This document shows, piece by piece, positions 1-8,530 of a stretch of DNA of 64,000 nucleotides (within the stretch, counting starts at the first letter, position 1; each line of letters opens with the position of its first letter). The notes under the pieces are model-generated. The model had not been told where the DNA came from. It did no database searches and saw only the letters and a list, made by a program, of their open reading frames with translations. The translations under genes and the position numbers were made by a program. Origin of the DNA: CAMAVH01 sp036500145. GTDB taxonomy: Bacteria > Pseudomonadota > Alphaproteobacteria > SMXQ01. The stretch covers positions 57,185 to 121,184 of the forward strand of contig DASYCO010000066.1 of NCBI GenBank assembly GCA_036500145.1, given 5' to 3'.

Positions 1-600
1 TTCGGCCACTTCGCTGCGCGCGCCGATGAAGCAGTTGTCTTCGATGATGACGGGGCCGGCCTGCAGCGGCTCAAGCACGCCGCCGATGCCGATGCCGCCC
101 GAGAGATGACAGTTCTTGCCGATCTGGGCGCAGGAGCCGACGGTCGCCCAGGTGTCGACCATGGTGCCGGAATCGACGTAGGCGCCGAGGTTGACGAAGG
201 AGGGCATCAGGACCACGCCCGGCGCCACGAACGCGCCGCGGCGCACGACGGAGCCCGGCACCGAACGGAAGCCGGCCTTGCGGTAGCGCGCGTCGTCCCA
301 GCCGGCGAACTTCGAGCCGACCTTGTCGAACCAGGGCGAGGGGCCGCGGTTGGGGTCGGTCGGGCCGCCAGGCTGCGGCATGTTGTCGTGCAGGCGGAAC
401 GACAGCAGCACCGCCTTCTTCGCCCACTGGTGGACCTGCCACTTGCCGTCGATCTTCTCGGCGACGCGGATTTCGCCGGCGTCGAGGGCTTCAAGGGTGG
501 CCTCGACGGCGTCGCGCACTTCGCCCTTCGTGGTGGGGCCGATGCCGTCGCGGGCATCCCAGGCGGCGTCGATCGCGGTCTGCAGGGCTTTCTTGTCCAT
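1..600 (-). CDS. dapD: 2,3,4,5-tetrahydropyridine-2,6-dicarboxylate N-succinyltransferase, C-terminus cut by window edge
   Basis: This is the succinyl branch of lysine and diaminopimelate synthesis: the enzyme succinylates tetrahydrodipicolinate in the cytoplasm. The visible 200 residues begin MDKKALQTAID, with the ATG at 598-600. They show the DapD N-terminal helical domain, the conserved stretch RKAGFRSVPGSVVRRGAF, and then the left-handed beta-helix hexapeptide repeats (VNLGAYVDSGTMVDTWATVG, IGKNCHLSGGIGIGG). The family is usually about 280 residues, so roughly 80 C-terminal residues lie off the left edge. Upstream on the same strand is a HAD phosphatase gene, 159 bases away, so they may or may not share a transcript. 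The identification rests on strong motif similarity. Confidence 0.95.
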   Translation of the reverse strand, partial: MDKKALQTAIDAAWDARDGIGPTTKGEVRDAVEATLEALDAGEIRVAEKIDGKWQVHQWAKKAVLLSFRLHDNMPQPGGPTDPNRGPSPWFDKVGSKFAGWDDARYRKAGFRSVPGSVVRRGAFVAPGVVLMPSFVNLGAYVDSGTMVDTWATVGSCAQIGKNCHLSGGIGIGGVLEPLQAGPVIIEDNCFIGARSEVAE

Positions 601-759
601 GGCGAAGCGGGATTCCTATGTTTTTTGAGAAATTTTGCGGGAAAAGCGGCTCTTTGGCCGGCGGTGAGATGGCTCCGAACATGCGGGAGGCCCTCCGGCC
701 TGTCAACCGCCCGCAAGCTCGGCGAGCCGGGCGCGCCGGGCCATGAAATCAACCGGATT

Positions 760-1479
760 TCAGGGCGATGTCAGGCTGTTCGCGGTCCGCTGCAGCCAGC
801 TGGGCAGGTCGTCGGTGACGTAATGCACCGGTCCCGCCGCCGAAGGCTCCGGCACCGGGGTGGCGGGGTTCTCCAGCGGCGTCACCAGCACGGTCTTCAT
901 GCCGAGCGCCGCAGCCGGCGGCAGGTTGACCAGGGTGTCCTCGAACAGAACGGCCTGCGTCGGCGTCACCGCATGGGCCGCCAGCATCCGCTGGTAGCTC
1001 GCCGGGTCGGGCTTGCAGATGAACTCGGCGGCGGCGATGTCGAAGATGTCGGCGAAGTGATGCGTGATGCCGAGCCGCGCCAGCACCGATTCGGCGTGGC
1101 GCAGCGAGCCGTTGGTGAAGACCAGCTTGCGGCCGGGCAACTGGGCGAGCGCCGCGTCGAGCGCCGGCGCCGGCGGGATCACCGTCAGGTCGAGGTCGTG
1201 GACATAGGCGAGGTAGTCGTGCGGGTCGACTTCCGGATGGTGGAGCATCAGCCCGCGCAGCGTCGTGCCGTAGGCGTAGAAGTAGCGCTTCTGCATCTCG
1301 CGGGCGCCGGCGGCGTCGAGGCCGAAGCGTTCGGACAGGAAGGCGCCCATCAGCCTGTCGACCTGGTCGAACAGGCGGCTCGAACGCGGATAGAGGGTGT
1401 TGTCCAGGTCGAAGACCCAGTCGGTCACGTGCGCCAGGCCATCCGGGGCCGACGAGTCTTTATTAACCCATTGATTCAT
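760..1479 (-). CDS. Pyrimidine 5'-nucleotidase, HAD superfamily
   Basis: A 239-residue cytosolic HAD-fold phosphatase of the SDT1/pyrimidine 5'-nucleotidase type. The family dephosphorylates UMP/CMP-like nucleotides and sometimes other phosphomonoesters. The catalytic motifs are complete: motif I DLDNTLY (nucleophile D24, acid/base D26), motif II TNGS (122-125), motif III lysine K156 in CKP, and motif IV ED at 180-181. A helical cap lies between motifs I and II. The ATG is at 1477-1479, and divergent transcription from the EAL gene starts 157 bases away. The exact substrate cannot be read from the sequence. Its position beside dapD is often seen in alphaproteobacteria and does not imply a lysine role. 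Confidence 0.85.
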   Translation of the reverse strand: MNQWVNKDSSAPDGLAHVTDWVFDLDNTLYPRSSRLFDQVDRLMGAFLSERFGLDAAGAREMQKRYFYAYGTTLRGLMLHHPEVDPHDYLAYVHDLDLTVIPPAPALDAALAQLPGRKLVFTNGSLRHAESVLARLGITHHFADIFDIAAAEFICKPDPASYQRMLAAHAVTPTQAVLFEDTLVNLPPAAALGMKTVLVTPLENPATPVPEPSAAGPVHYVTDDLPSWLQRTANSLTSP

Positions 1480-1636
1480 CGTGCATTTTAAGGCGCGTTC
1501 CGCGCCATCCGTAACGCTTCGTTAATCACTGGCCCCTATCTTACGACAAGGACGTCACCGGTGGTCGCACGAAATCCGTGCGCCCCCGCCCAGGGACGCC
1601 TGACGCATACGTTCCGTCCAATCGTTCAGGCGCCTG

Positions 1637-3499
1637 ATGGACTCGAAGCCCACCCTACAGACAGCGATGCCGTCAAGCGTGGCGACGAGCGCGCCGCCAG
1701 CTGCGCCATCCGCGGCGTCGCCGGCGTCCGTCGCCGCGCTGCGCGCCGAGCGCGACCGCTTCGTCGCCCTGGCCTTCGCCGCCGCCGACCTGCTGATCGA
1801 ACTGGATTCGGAGCAGCACGTCGTCTTCGCCGCCGGCGCCACGGCGGCCTTCGTCGGCCTCGGCCCCCAGGCCTTGGCGGGCAAGAGCTTCCTCGACCTC
1901 GTCTCGACCGCCGACCGCCCGATGATGCGCGAAGTGCTCGTGCAGGCCGGCAAGGGCCGGCGCATGCGCAACATCGTCGTACGGCTGCAGAACGTCGGCG
2001 ACGAGGGCGCCGCGACGCCGAGCGCGCCGCTGGCCCTGCTCGGCTACCGCCTGCCCGACATGGGCGGCCGCTATTTCCTCTCGCTGCGTGCCGGCGGCCA
2101 CGAGCCGCGCCTGGGCGACGACGATCCTGTGCCGCAGGTGACGGGCGGCGACAGCGGCCTGTGCAATCCGCGCTCCTTCGCCGCCATCGCCGCCGAGCGC
2201 CTGGGCGCCGCGAACGCGACGCCGGTCGACGACGGCGGCCGGTCCTACAGCCTCACCCTGCTGCGCTTCCTCGGGCTCAACGAACTGCGTCGCCGCCTTG
2301 AGCGCGACGCGCGCGGCCAGCTGGTCGCGGCCATCGGCGGCGGCCTGCGCGCGCTAGCGGTCAACGGGGATCTCGCCGGCCAGTTCGACGGCGAAAGCTT
2401 CGGCGTCATCCACGCCAAGGACGCCGACCTCGCCGCCTTCGAGCGCAGCATCGTCGAGATGTCGCGCCAGTTCGATCCGCTCTACGTCGAAGCGCCGAAG
2501 CCGGCGCCGAAGAAGAAGGCGGCGCCCGCCGTCGGCGGCGTCTCCGTCGCGCGTGCCGTCGTCGAGATGGACGTCACCGACATGGGCCAGACCGAGCAGG
2601 TCAAGGCCCTGAGCTTCATCGTCAACCGCTTCACCGACGGCCGCGCCGAGGAATTCACCCTGACCAGCGCCAGCGCCGGCCTCAGCGCCATGATCGGCGA
2701 GACGGTGCACAAGCTCGGCGAGTTCCGCTCCGTCATTGCCGACGCCGACTTCGCCATGGCCTTCCAGCCCATCGTCGACCTGACGACGCGCGACATCCAC
2801 CATTACGAAGTGCTGGCGCGCTTCCCGAGCTTCGGCGACCGCCTGACGCCCTACGAGGCGATCACCTTCGCCGAGCAGACCGGCCTGATCTGCGACTTCG
2901 ACCTCGCCATGTGCGACAAGGCGCTGCACTGGCTCGACGCCCGCCGCGCCGAAGGCAAGATCTATCACCTGGCCGTCAACATGTCGGGCAGCTCGATCGG
3001 CATGCCGAGCTTCGTCAAGGCGCTGCACAAGCTGCTGCAGCGCCATGACGCCGTGCGCAAGCAGGTGGCCTTCGAGATCACCGAATCGGCGCGCATCGCC
3101 AACCTGCGCGGCGTCAACGCCGTCGTGCGCGGCCTGCGCGCCGAAGGGCACAAGGTCTGCCTCGACGACTTCGGCGCCGGCGCTTCGGCCTTCCACTACC
3201 TGCGCGCGCTCGACGTCGACGTGGTCAAGATCGACGGCGTCTACGTGCGTGACGCCTTCAAGAACAGCAAGGGCGCCGCCTTCCTCAAGGCGATGGCCGG
3301 CCTGTGCAACGACCTCGGCATCGCCACGGTGGCCGAGATGGTCGAGGACGAGAGCAACCTCGCCTTCCTGCGCCAGTGCGGCGTCGACTTCGGCCAGGGC
3401 TGGCTGTTCGGCAAGCCGTCGTTCGAGATCGGCGACTTCGCGAACCTGCGTGCGCAAGAGGCCGCGCCCCTGGCGCGCCGTGCGGGCAGCAAGCCGTGA
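1637..3499 (+). CDS. PAS-like/EAL domain cyclic-di-GMP phosphodiesterase or sensor
   Basis: This 620-residue protein has a low-complexity Ala/Ser/Pro head (1-35), a PAS-like region (about 36-120), a middle region that may be a degenerate GGDEF, and a C-terminal EAL domain (about 370-605). The EAL signature reads EVLAR at 391-395 instead of EALxR. Later motifs are NMSGSS, EITES, DDFGAG (510-515; canonical DDFGTG), KIDG (K531), AEMVED and QGWLFGKP. Most metal- and c-di-GMP-binding residues are kept, so activity is possible, but the EVL and Gly-Ala variants leave this open. There are no membrane segments. Its stop codon overlaps the GTG of the next gene, so it heads a three-gene coupled operon. 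Confidence 0.85.
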   Translation: MDSKPTLQTAMPSSVATSAPPAAPSAASPASVAALRAERDRFVALAFAAADLLIELDSEQHVVFAAGATAAFVGLGPQALAGKSFLDLVSTADRPMMREVLVQAGKGRRMRNIVVRLQNVGDEGAATPSAPLALLGYRLPDMGGRYFLSLRAGGHEPRLGDDDPVPQVTGGDSGLCNPRSFAAIAAERLGAANATPVDDGGRSYSLTLLRFLGLNELRRRLERDARGQLVAAIGGGLRALAVNGDLAGQFDGESFGVIHAKDADLAAFERSIVEMSRQFDPLYVEAPKPAPKKKAAPAVGGVSVARAVVEMDVTDMGQTEQVKALSFIVNRFTDGRAEEFTLTSASAGLSAMIGETVHKLGEFRSVIADADFAMAFQPIVDLTTRDIHHYEVLARFPSFGDRLTPYEAITFAEQTGLICDFDLAMCDKALHWLDARRAEGKIYHLAVNMSGSSIGMPSFVKALHKLLQRHDAVRKQVAFEITESARIANLRGVNAVVRGLRAEGHKVCLDDFGAGASAFHYLRALDVDVVKIDGVYVRDAFKNSKGAAFLKAMAGLCNDLGIATVAEMVEDESNLAFLRQCGVDFGQGWLFGKPSFEIGDFANLRAQEAAPLARRAGSKP

Positions 3500-4938
3500 T
3501 CCGCGCCTTCCGGCTGCTGCGCGAGACCGCGAAGGCCCCCGTTGCCGGCCCCGGCGCGCCGGCCGGCGGACGCCCCGAAGCGGCCCCCCAAACAGACGAT
3601 TCGTTCGACCGCAGCCTGCAGGCCGCCCTCATCGAATCGCGCCAGCGCTACAAGGACCTCGTCGACATCGCGGGCGACTTCGCCTGGGAGACCGACGCCG
3701 CCGGCGTCTTCGTCTTCGTCTCGCCGCGCGGCGCGCTCGGCTATCGCGCCGCCGACCTGATCGGCCGGCGCGCTGCCGAGCTGCTTGAAGATGCGGAAGA
3801 CGCAGCCGCCTTCGCGGCGCGCGAGCCGCTCGAAAACCTGCAGCTCTGGCTGCGCCGCGCCGACGGCGCGCCTGCCTGCCTGCGCCTCTCCGCCGTGCCG
3901 GTGGCCGATGCGGCGGGCCTCTGGAAAGGCGCCCGCGGCATCTGCCGCGACGTGACGGCAGCCCGCACCCGCGATGCCGCCCTGGCGCGCGCCGGCCTGC
4001 GCGAACGCCTGCTCGGCCATATCCTGCGCGCGGTGCGCGACACCGTCGAGCCGGCCGAAATGCTGGCCGCTGCTGCGACGGCGACGGGCCGCGCGCTGGG
4101 CGCCTCGACCTGCCTCGTTTTGCGCGCCGACGGCGCGGAGAGTTTCCGGCCCGCGGCGCGGTTCGGCGAAGATCAGGACGTTGCCGAGGAGAGGCTCGCC
4201 GAGGCCGCTGCCGCCGAAACGCCGCTGGCCGTCGGGCCCTGGCTCGTCGCCGCGACGCGCTACCACCATGGCGTCAACGGCATCGTCGCCCTGTGTGCAG
4301 TCGAAGGCCGCGCCTGGAGCGTCGACGACCGGGCGCTGCTCGGCGGCGTCGCCGACCATCTCGGCATCGCCATCGCGCAGATCGAGGACCATGAGCGCCT
4401 GCGCGAGCTGTCGCGCACCGACGGCCTCACCGGGCTGCTCAACCGCCGCACCTTCTACGAGGAGGTCGAGCGGCGCTGGCGGCGCATCAGCCAAGGTGGC
4501 GCGGCCAATGCTTCTGGGGGCGCGCTGGTCTATTGCGACCTCGACAATTTCAAGCTGGTCAACGACCACGCCGGCCATGGCGCGGGCGACGATGCGCTCC
4601 GCCATGTCGCGCGCATCCTGCGCGAGCTGACGCGCGGCCAGGACCTGCTGTCGCGCCTCGGCGGCGACGAATTCGCGCTCTGGCTCGAAGGGGCCGACCG
4701 CGCCGGAGCCGAAAGCAAGGCCGCCGCGATCCTGCAGGCGGTGCGCGCCTTGGCCCATCTGTCGGGCGATGCGGCGCGGCCCTTCGCCGTGTCCCTCGGC
4801 ATCGCCCTGGCCGAGCCGGGCGGCGAGGAGACGCTGACCGCCTTCTTCGCCCGCGCCGACGGCGCCATGTATGCCGCCAAGCAGGCCGGCAAGGGCCAGG
4901 TGGCCTTCGCCCCGTTCGTTCCGGAGGCCGACGCGTGA
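3496..4938 (+). CDS. PAS-GAF-GGDEF diguanylate cyclase
   Basis: A predicted cytosolic diguanylate cyclase of 480 residues. The GTG start at 3496 overlaps the upstream stop (GTGA). It is preferred over upstream in-frame starts, which lie inside the EAL gene. Domain order is PAS (about 50-165, YKDLVDIAGDFAWETD onward), GAF-like (about 175-300) and GGDEF (about 310-475). The active-site motif is LGGDEF (GGDEF at 389-393). Five residues before it is RGQD, which fits the RxxD inhibitory I-site, so product feedback is likely. No transmembrane segment is seen. It is translationally coupled to the EAL protein and to a DUF2336 protein, which suggests a local c-di-GMP control unit. Confidence 0.9.
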   Translation: MIRAFRLLRETAKAPVAGPGAPAGGRPEAAPQTDDSFDRSLQAALIESRQRYKDLVDIAGDFAWETDAAGVFVFVSPRGALGYRAADLIGRRAAELLEDAEDAAAFAAREPLENLQLWLRRADGAPACLRLSAVPVADAAGLWKGARGICRDVTAARTRDAALARAGLRERLLGHILRAVRDTVEPAEMLAAAATATGRALGASTCLVLRADGAESFRPAARFGEDQDVAEERLAEAAAAETPLAVGPWLVAATRYHHGVNGIVALCAVEGRAWSVDDRALLGGVADHLGIAIAQIEDHERLRELSRTDGLTGLLNRRTFYEEVERRWRRISQGGAANASGGALVYCDLDNFKLVNDHAGHGAGDDALRHVARILRELTRGQDLLSRLGGDEFALWLEGADRAGAESKAAAILQAVRALAHLSGDAARPFAVSLGIALAEPGGEETLTAFFARADGAMYAAKQAGKGQVAFAPFVPEADA

Positions 4939-6290
4939 TTTCCGTCGTCCGTCGCCTGCTCGGCCGTGCCGGCATCGGCGTCGCCATCGAATATGAAGAC
5001 GCCCGCGACCTGGCGCGCCATCCCGACATGCAGGTGCGACGTCGCCTCGCCGGGCGCGCCGACGTGCGGCCGGAAATCCTCTATTACCTGGCGGGCGACA
5101 AGGCCGCCGAGGTGCGCCGCGCCATCGCCGCCAACGAGGCGACGCCGAGCCAGGCCGACCTCATTCTCGCGCGCGACCAGGACGAGGCGGTGCGCGCCGA
5201 CCTCGCCGGCAAGATCGCGCGCATCGCGCCGCATCTCTCCGCCGCCGACCAGGGCAAGCTGCGCGACATCGCCCTCGAAGTGCTCGACATCCTCGCCCGC
5301 GACGAGACGGTGCGCGTTCGCCGCATCATCGCCGAGACCCTGAAGGACGTGGCGCAGGCGCCGGCCGACGTCATCCGCCGCCTGGCGCAGGACGCCGACG
5401 CCTCGGTCGCCGCCCCCGTGCTGCAATTCTCGCCGCTGCTCAGCGAGGACGACCTCGTCGCCATCATCGAGAGCGCGTCGGAGAACATGCAGGCGGCGGC
5501 CTCCGGCGGCTCGATCGCGGCCATCGCGCGGCGCGCCGGCCTGCCCTTGCGCGTCAGCGACGCGGTGTCGGCGAGCGAGAACGTCGAGGCGGTCGCCGCC
5601 CTGCTCGCCAACCCGAGCGCCCAGATCCGCGAGGAGACGCTCGACCTGCTCGCCGACAAGGCGCGCCCGGTGCCGCCCTGGCACGCGCCCTTCGTGCGCC
5701 GGCCGCACCTGCCGCGCAGCACCGCCTGCAAGCTCTCCGGCTTCGTCGCCGATTCGCTGCTGTCGGTGCTGATGAAGCGGCCCGACCTGGAGCCCGAGAC
5801 CTTGAGCGAGGTCGCCAAGGTGGTGCGCAAGCGCATCGCCGCCGGCGAGACCCTGCTCGCCGTCGAGGACGCCGCGCGCGACGCCCAGGCGGCCGAAGAT
5901 CCCGGCAACACGCGGCTCGACCGCGGCCTGCTGCGCGAAGGCGGGCCCAGGCTCGCCGAATATGTCCAGCGGCTCTACGCCAAGGGCGAACTGAACGAAG
6001 ATTCGCTCGACGAGGCGCTGTCGCTCGGCAACAGCGAGTTCATGAGCCTGGCGCTGGCCTACAAGGCCGGCGTGGCGCCCACCGTGGTCGGCCGCATCGT
6101 CGCCGCCCATAGCGCCAAGGGCATGACGGCGCTCGCCTGGAAGGCGGGACTGACCATGCGCTTCGCCATCAAGATGCAGTCGCGCCTCGCCGGCGTCGCC
6201 CCCGGCGACGTCATCCCGGCGAAATACGGCACCGACTATCCGCTCACGCCCGACGAGATGACCTGGCTGCTGAGCTTCTTCAGCGAGTGA
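4935..6290 (+). CDS. DUF2336 domain protein
   Basis: A 451-residue soluble protein of the alphaproteobacterial DUF2336 family: all-helical, HEAT-repeat-like, biochemical role unknown to me. The GTG start at 4935 overlaps the GGDEF stop (GTGA). Features are helical repeats rich in Ala/Asp/Arg (LAGRADVRPEILYYLAGDKA, VRRAIAANEATPSQADLIL), and a conserved C-terminal segment (AWKAGLTMRFAIKMQSRLAG) before the end YPLTPDEMTWLLSFFSE. A single DUF2336 gene following EAL and GGDEF genes suggests a scaffold or regulator in cyclic-di-GMP signalling. That is inference from context only. The stop at 6288-6290 is followed by a convergent gene. Confidence 0.8.
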   Translation: MISVVRRLLGRAGIGVAIEYEDARDLARHPDMQVRRRLAGRADVRPEILYYLAGDKAAEVRRAIAANEATPSQADLILARDQDEAVRADLAGKIARIAPHLSAADQGKLRDIALEVLDILARDETVRVRRIIAETLKDVAQAPADVIRRLAQDADASVAAPVLQFSPLLSEDDLVAIIESASENMQAAASGGSIAAIARRAGLPLRVSDAVSASENVEAVAALLANPSAQIREETLDLLADKARPVPPWHAPFVRRPHLPRSTACKLSGFVADSLLSVLMKRPDLEPETLSEVAKVVRKRIAAGETLLAVEDAARDAQAAEDPGNTRLDRGLLREGGPRLAEYVQRLYAKGELNEDSLDEALSLGNSEFMSLALAYKAGVAPTVVGRIVAAHSAKGMTALAWKAGLTMRFAIKMQSRLAGVAPGDVIPAKYGTDYPLTPDEMTWLLSFFSE

Positions 6291-6311
6291 GACGCTTCGC
6301 GCAGGCCAGCA

Positions 6312-6794
6312 TCACTTGGGCGCGGCCTGCGATGGCCCGACGTATTTGACTCCGGTAGACGGGGCCAGCTCGGGAAAGAAGGCGTAAGTGACGGCGTCTC
6401 CGTCGACCTTCCAATTCTGCACCCTGACCTTCATCGCGTTGTTCGGGCCGATGTCCGTCTCGCCCTTTCCGTAGCGGTCGAGCAGCGATTTCAGCAGGGC
6501 CGCCGAATCGCCGCCGGGCTCCAGGTAAAGCTGCACCATCGACAGCCGCTGCGTGCCGGGCGCGAAGTAGAAATAGGCTTTGTAGCCGTAGCCGTCTTCC
6601 GCGTAGGGCACGAACAGCTGCGGCACATGCGCCGGCGTGGTCAGCTGCTTCAGCTGTTCGGGAGCGAGGCTTTGCGCGTCTGGGTAGAGCGCATGCACCT
6701 CGTCGACGCTCATGCTCCAGTGGGTGTTCTGCCAATCGGCTCTGGCGGCCGTCGAGGCGCAGCACAAAAGCAGCGCGAGAATGATTTTTCGCAT
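6312..6794 (-). CDS. Small exported protein of unknown function
   Basis: A 160-residue protein. It begins MRKIILALLLCCASTAARA, a clear Sec signal peptide probably cleaved after ARA, leaving a mature domain of about 140 residues. That domain starts DWQNTHWSMSVDEVHALYPD, a pattern seen in small periplasmic proteins that open with a 'W...M...V...YP' segment. It ends with a short Pro/Ala/Lys tail. There are no cysteines after the signal and no metal motif. Another in-frame ATG lies five codons upstream, which would lengthen the signal slightly. It sits between the converging DUF2336 gene and the argB terminator, so it probably has its own promoter. No function can be assigned. Confidence 0.7.
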   Translation of the reverse strand: MRKIILALLLCCASTAARADWQNTHWSMSVDEVHALYPDAQSLAPEQLKQLTTPAHVPQLFVPYAEDGYGYKAYFYFAPGTQRLSMVQLYLEPGGDSAALLKSLLDRYGKGETDIGPNNAMKVRVQNWKVDGDAVTYAFFPELAPSTGVKYVGPSQAAPK

Positions 6795-6866
6795 GAAGTC
6801 CCCCAGCATTGAATCGCGGACCGACGCCCGCCCCTTGCGGCCATCCTGTGCGACAGGACACATAAG

Positions 6867-6902
6867 AAAAAGCCCGCGAAGATCGCTCTTCGCGGGCTTT
6901 TC
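6867..6902 (-). terminator. Rho-independent terminator after argB
   Basis: A perfect 15-bp stem (6868-6882 with 6887-6901) closed by the loop TCGC. On the minus strand it is followed by a T-rich run. It lies 18 bases beyond the argB stop and would end the rpmH-to-argB transcript. Confidence 0.9.
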
Positions 6903-6919
6903 GTTCGCATGCGCGAGGC

Positions 6920-7831
6920 TTAGTCCTCGCGAATCATCGTGCCGACGCCGTGCTCGGTGAAGATTTCGAGCAGGATCGAGTGAGGCACCGTGCCGTCCAT
7001 GATGACGGCGGCGTCGACCTGGCCTTCGACCGCGAACATGCAGGTCTCGATCTTCGGGATCATGCCGCCCTTGATCGTGCCGTCCTTCATCAGCTTCTTG
7101 CATTCGGCGATGGTCAGCTCGGGGATCAGGTTGCCCTGCTTGTCGAGCACGCCGGCCACGTCGGTCATCATCAGCAGGCGCGTCGCGCCGACGGCGGGCG
7201 CGATGGCGCCGGCGGCGGTGTCGGCGTTGATGTTGAAGGTCTCGCCGTTCTTGCCGATGCCGATGGGCGCGATCACCGGGATGATGTCCGAATCCTTGAG
7301 GTCTTCGAGGATGTGGGGGTTGACGCGGCTGGGCTCGCCGACGAAGCCGAGGTCGAGGATCTTCTCGATGTTCGAATCGCTCGTCTTGTGGCGGCGCTTG
7401 AGCTTGGTCGCCTGGATCAGGTTGCCATCCTTGCCGGACAGGCCGACGGCGTTGCCGCCCGCCTCGTTGATCTCGGTGACGATGGCCTTGTTGATCGAGC
7501 CAGACAGCACCATCTCGACGATCTCGACGGTCGCCTTGTCGGTGACGCGCAGGCCGTCGACGAACTCGCTCTTGATCTTGAGGCGTTCGAGCATCTGGCC
7601 GATCTGCGGGCCGCCGCCGTGCACGACGATGGGGTTGATGCCGACCTGCTTGAGCAGCACGACGTCGCGCGCGAACATCTTCGCGAGCTCCGGATCGCCC
7701 ATGGCGTGGCCGCCGTACTTGATCACGAAGGTCTCGCCGGCGAAGCGGCGCATGTAGGGCAGGGCTTCGGAGAGGGTCTTGGCCTTCTCGAGCCAGACGG
7801 CGTCGTAGGACGGTTTTCTCTTCACTGTCAT
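6920..7831 (-). CDS. argB: Acetylglutamate kinase
   Basis: The second step of arginine synthesis: ATP-dependent phosphorylation of N-acetylglutamate. The protein has 303 residues. Motifs are KYGGHAMGD for phosphate binding, VHGGGPQI for acetylglutamate binding, and the nucleotide-domain segments TDVAGVLD and GGMIPK. About 38 residues precede KYGGHA. This helix-forming extension is known from hexameric, arginine-inhibited enzymes and is absent from the short E. coli type. The C-terminal HGVGTMI segment fits the same class, so feedback inhibition by arginine is inferred. The ATG is at 7829-7831, 11 bases after engB, and the gene is last in the rpmH operon. argD and argF lie 23 kb away. Confidence 0.96.
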   Translation of the reverse strand: MTVKRKPSYDAVWLEKAKTLSEALPYMRRFAGETFVIKYGGHAMGDPELAKMFARDVVLLKQVGINPIVVHGGGPQIGQMLERLKIKSEFVDGLRVTDKATVEIVEMVLSGSINKAIVTEINEAGGNAVGLSGKDGNLIQATKLKRRHKTSDSNIEKILDLGFVGEPSRVNPHILEDLKDSDIIPVIAPIGIGKNGETFNINADTAAGAIAPAVGATRLLMMTDVAGVLDKQGNLIPELTIAECKKLMKDGTIKGGMIPKIETCMFAVEGQVDAAVIMDGTVPHSILLEIFTEHGVGTMIRED

Positions 7832-7842
7832 GGCGGCGAACC

Positions 7843-8502
7843 TCAGGCAGTCTGTTTGCTGGCGGCCACAGCGGCCAGGGCGCTGCGGAGTGCGGGAATC
7901 CCCTCGCCGGCCAGGGCGCTGGTGACGAGGATCTCGGGGTGGGCGGCGGGATGCGTGGCCAGCACGACGGCGATGTCCGCCATCAGGTCGGCGAGTTCGG
8001 CCGGCCGGACCTTGTCGGCCTTGGTCAGGACCGCCTGATAGGAGATGGCGCAGGCGTCGAGCATCTTCATGGCCTCGATGTCGCTGTCCTTGATCTCGTG
8101 GCGCGCGTCGAGCAGCAGGCAGACCCGGCGCAGCGTCGGCCGGCCTTGCAGGTAGGCCTCGATCATGCGGTTCCAGGCGCCGACCTTGTCGCGCGAGACC
8201 TTGGCGTAGCCGTAGCCCGGCAGGTCGACCAGCATCAGCTTGTCGGCCAGGTTGAAGAAGTTGATCTGCTGGGTGCGGCCCGGCGTGTTCGAGGTGCGGG
8301 CCAGCGTGTTGCGTCCGGTCAGCGCGTTGACCAGGCTCGACTTGCCGACGTTGGAGCGGCCGGCGAAAGCGATCTCCGGCAGGCTGATCGGGGGCAGCTG
8401 CTCGATCTTCGTGACGCCGGCGACGAAGTCGCACGGACCGGCGAACAGCCGCCGGGCCTGCTCATCGCGGGCGAGGTCCTCGGCGCTGTTCGTTTCGGTC
8501 AT
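7843..8502 (-). CDS. engB: Ribosome-biogenesis GTPase EngB (YihA/YsxC)
   Basis: A 219-residue TRAFAC GTPase needed for large-subunit ribosome assembly in bacteria. The G motifs are complete: G1 GRSNVGKSS (48-56), a G2 threonine in TPGRTQ, G3 DLPGYGYAK and G4 TKAD, with a G5-like TSAL near the C-terminus. The length matches the family. It lies 28 bases after yidC and 11 bases before argB on the same strand, so it is probably transcribed from the rpmH promoter. Nothing about it is unusual. Confidence 0.95.
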   Translation of the reverse strand: MTETNSAEDLARDEQARRLFAGPCDFVAGVTKIEQLPPISLPEIAFAGRSNVGKSSLVNALTGRNTLARTSNTPGRTQQINFFNLADKLMLVDLPGYGYAKVSRDKVGAWNRMIEAYLQGRPTLRRVCLLLDARHEIKDSDIEAMKMLDACAISYQAVLTKADKVRPAELADLMADIAVVLATHPAAHPEILVTSALAGEGIPALRSALAAVAASKQTA

Positions 8503-8530
8503 TGGCTTTCTATCCGTTCTGCGCCGGTCG

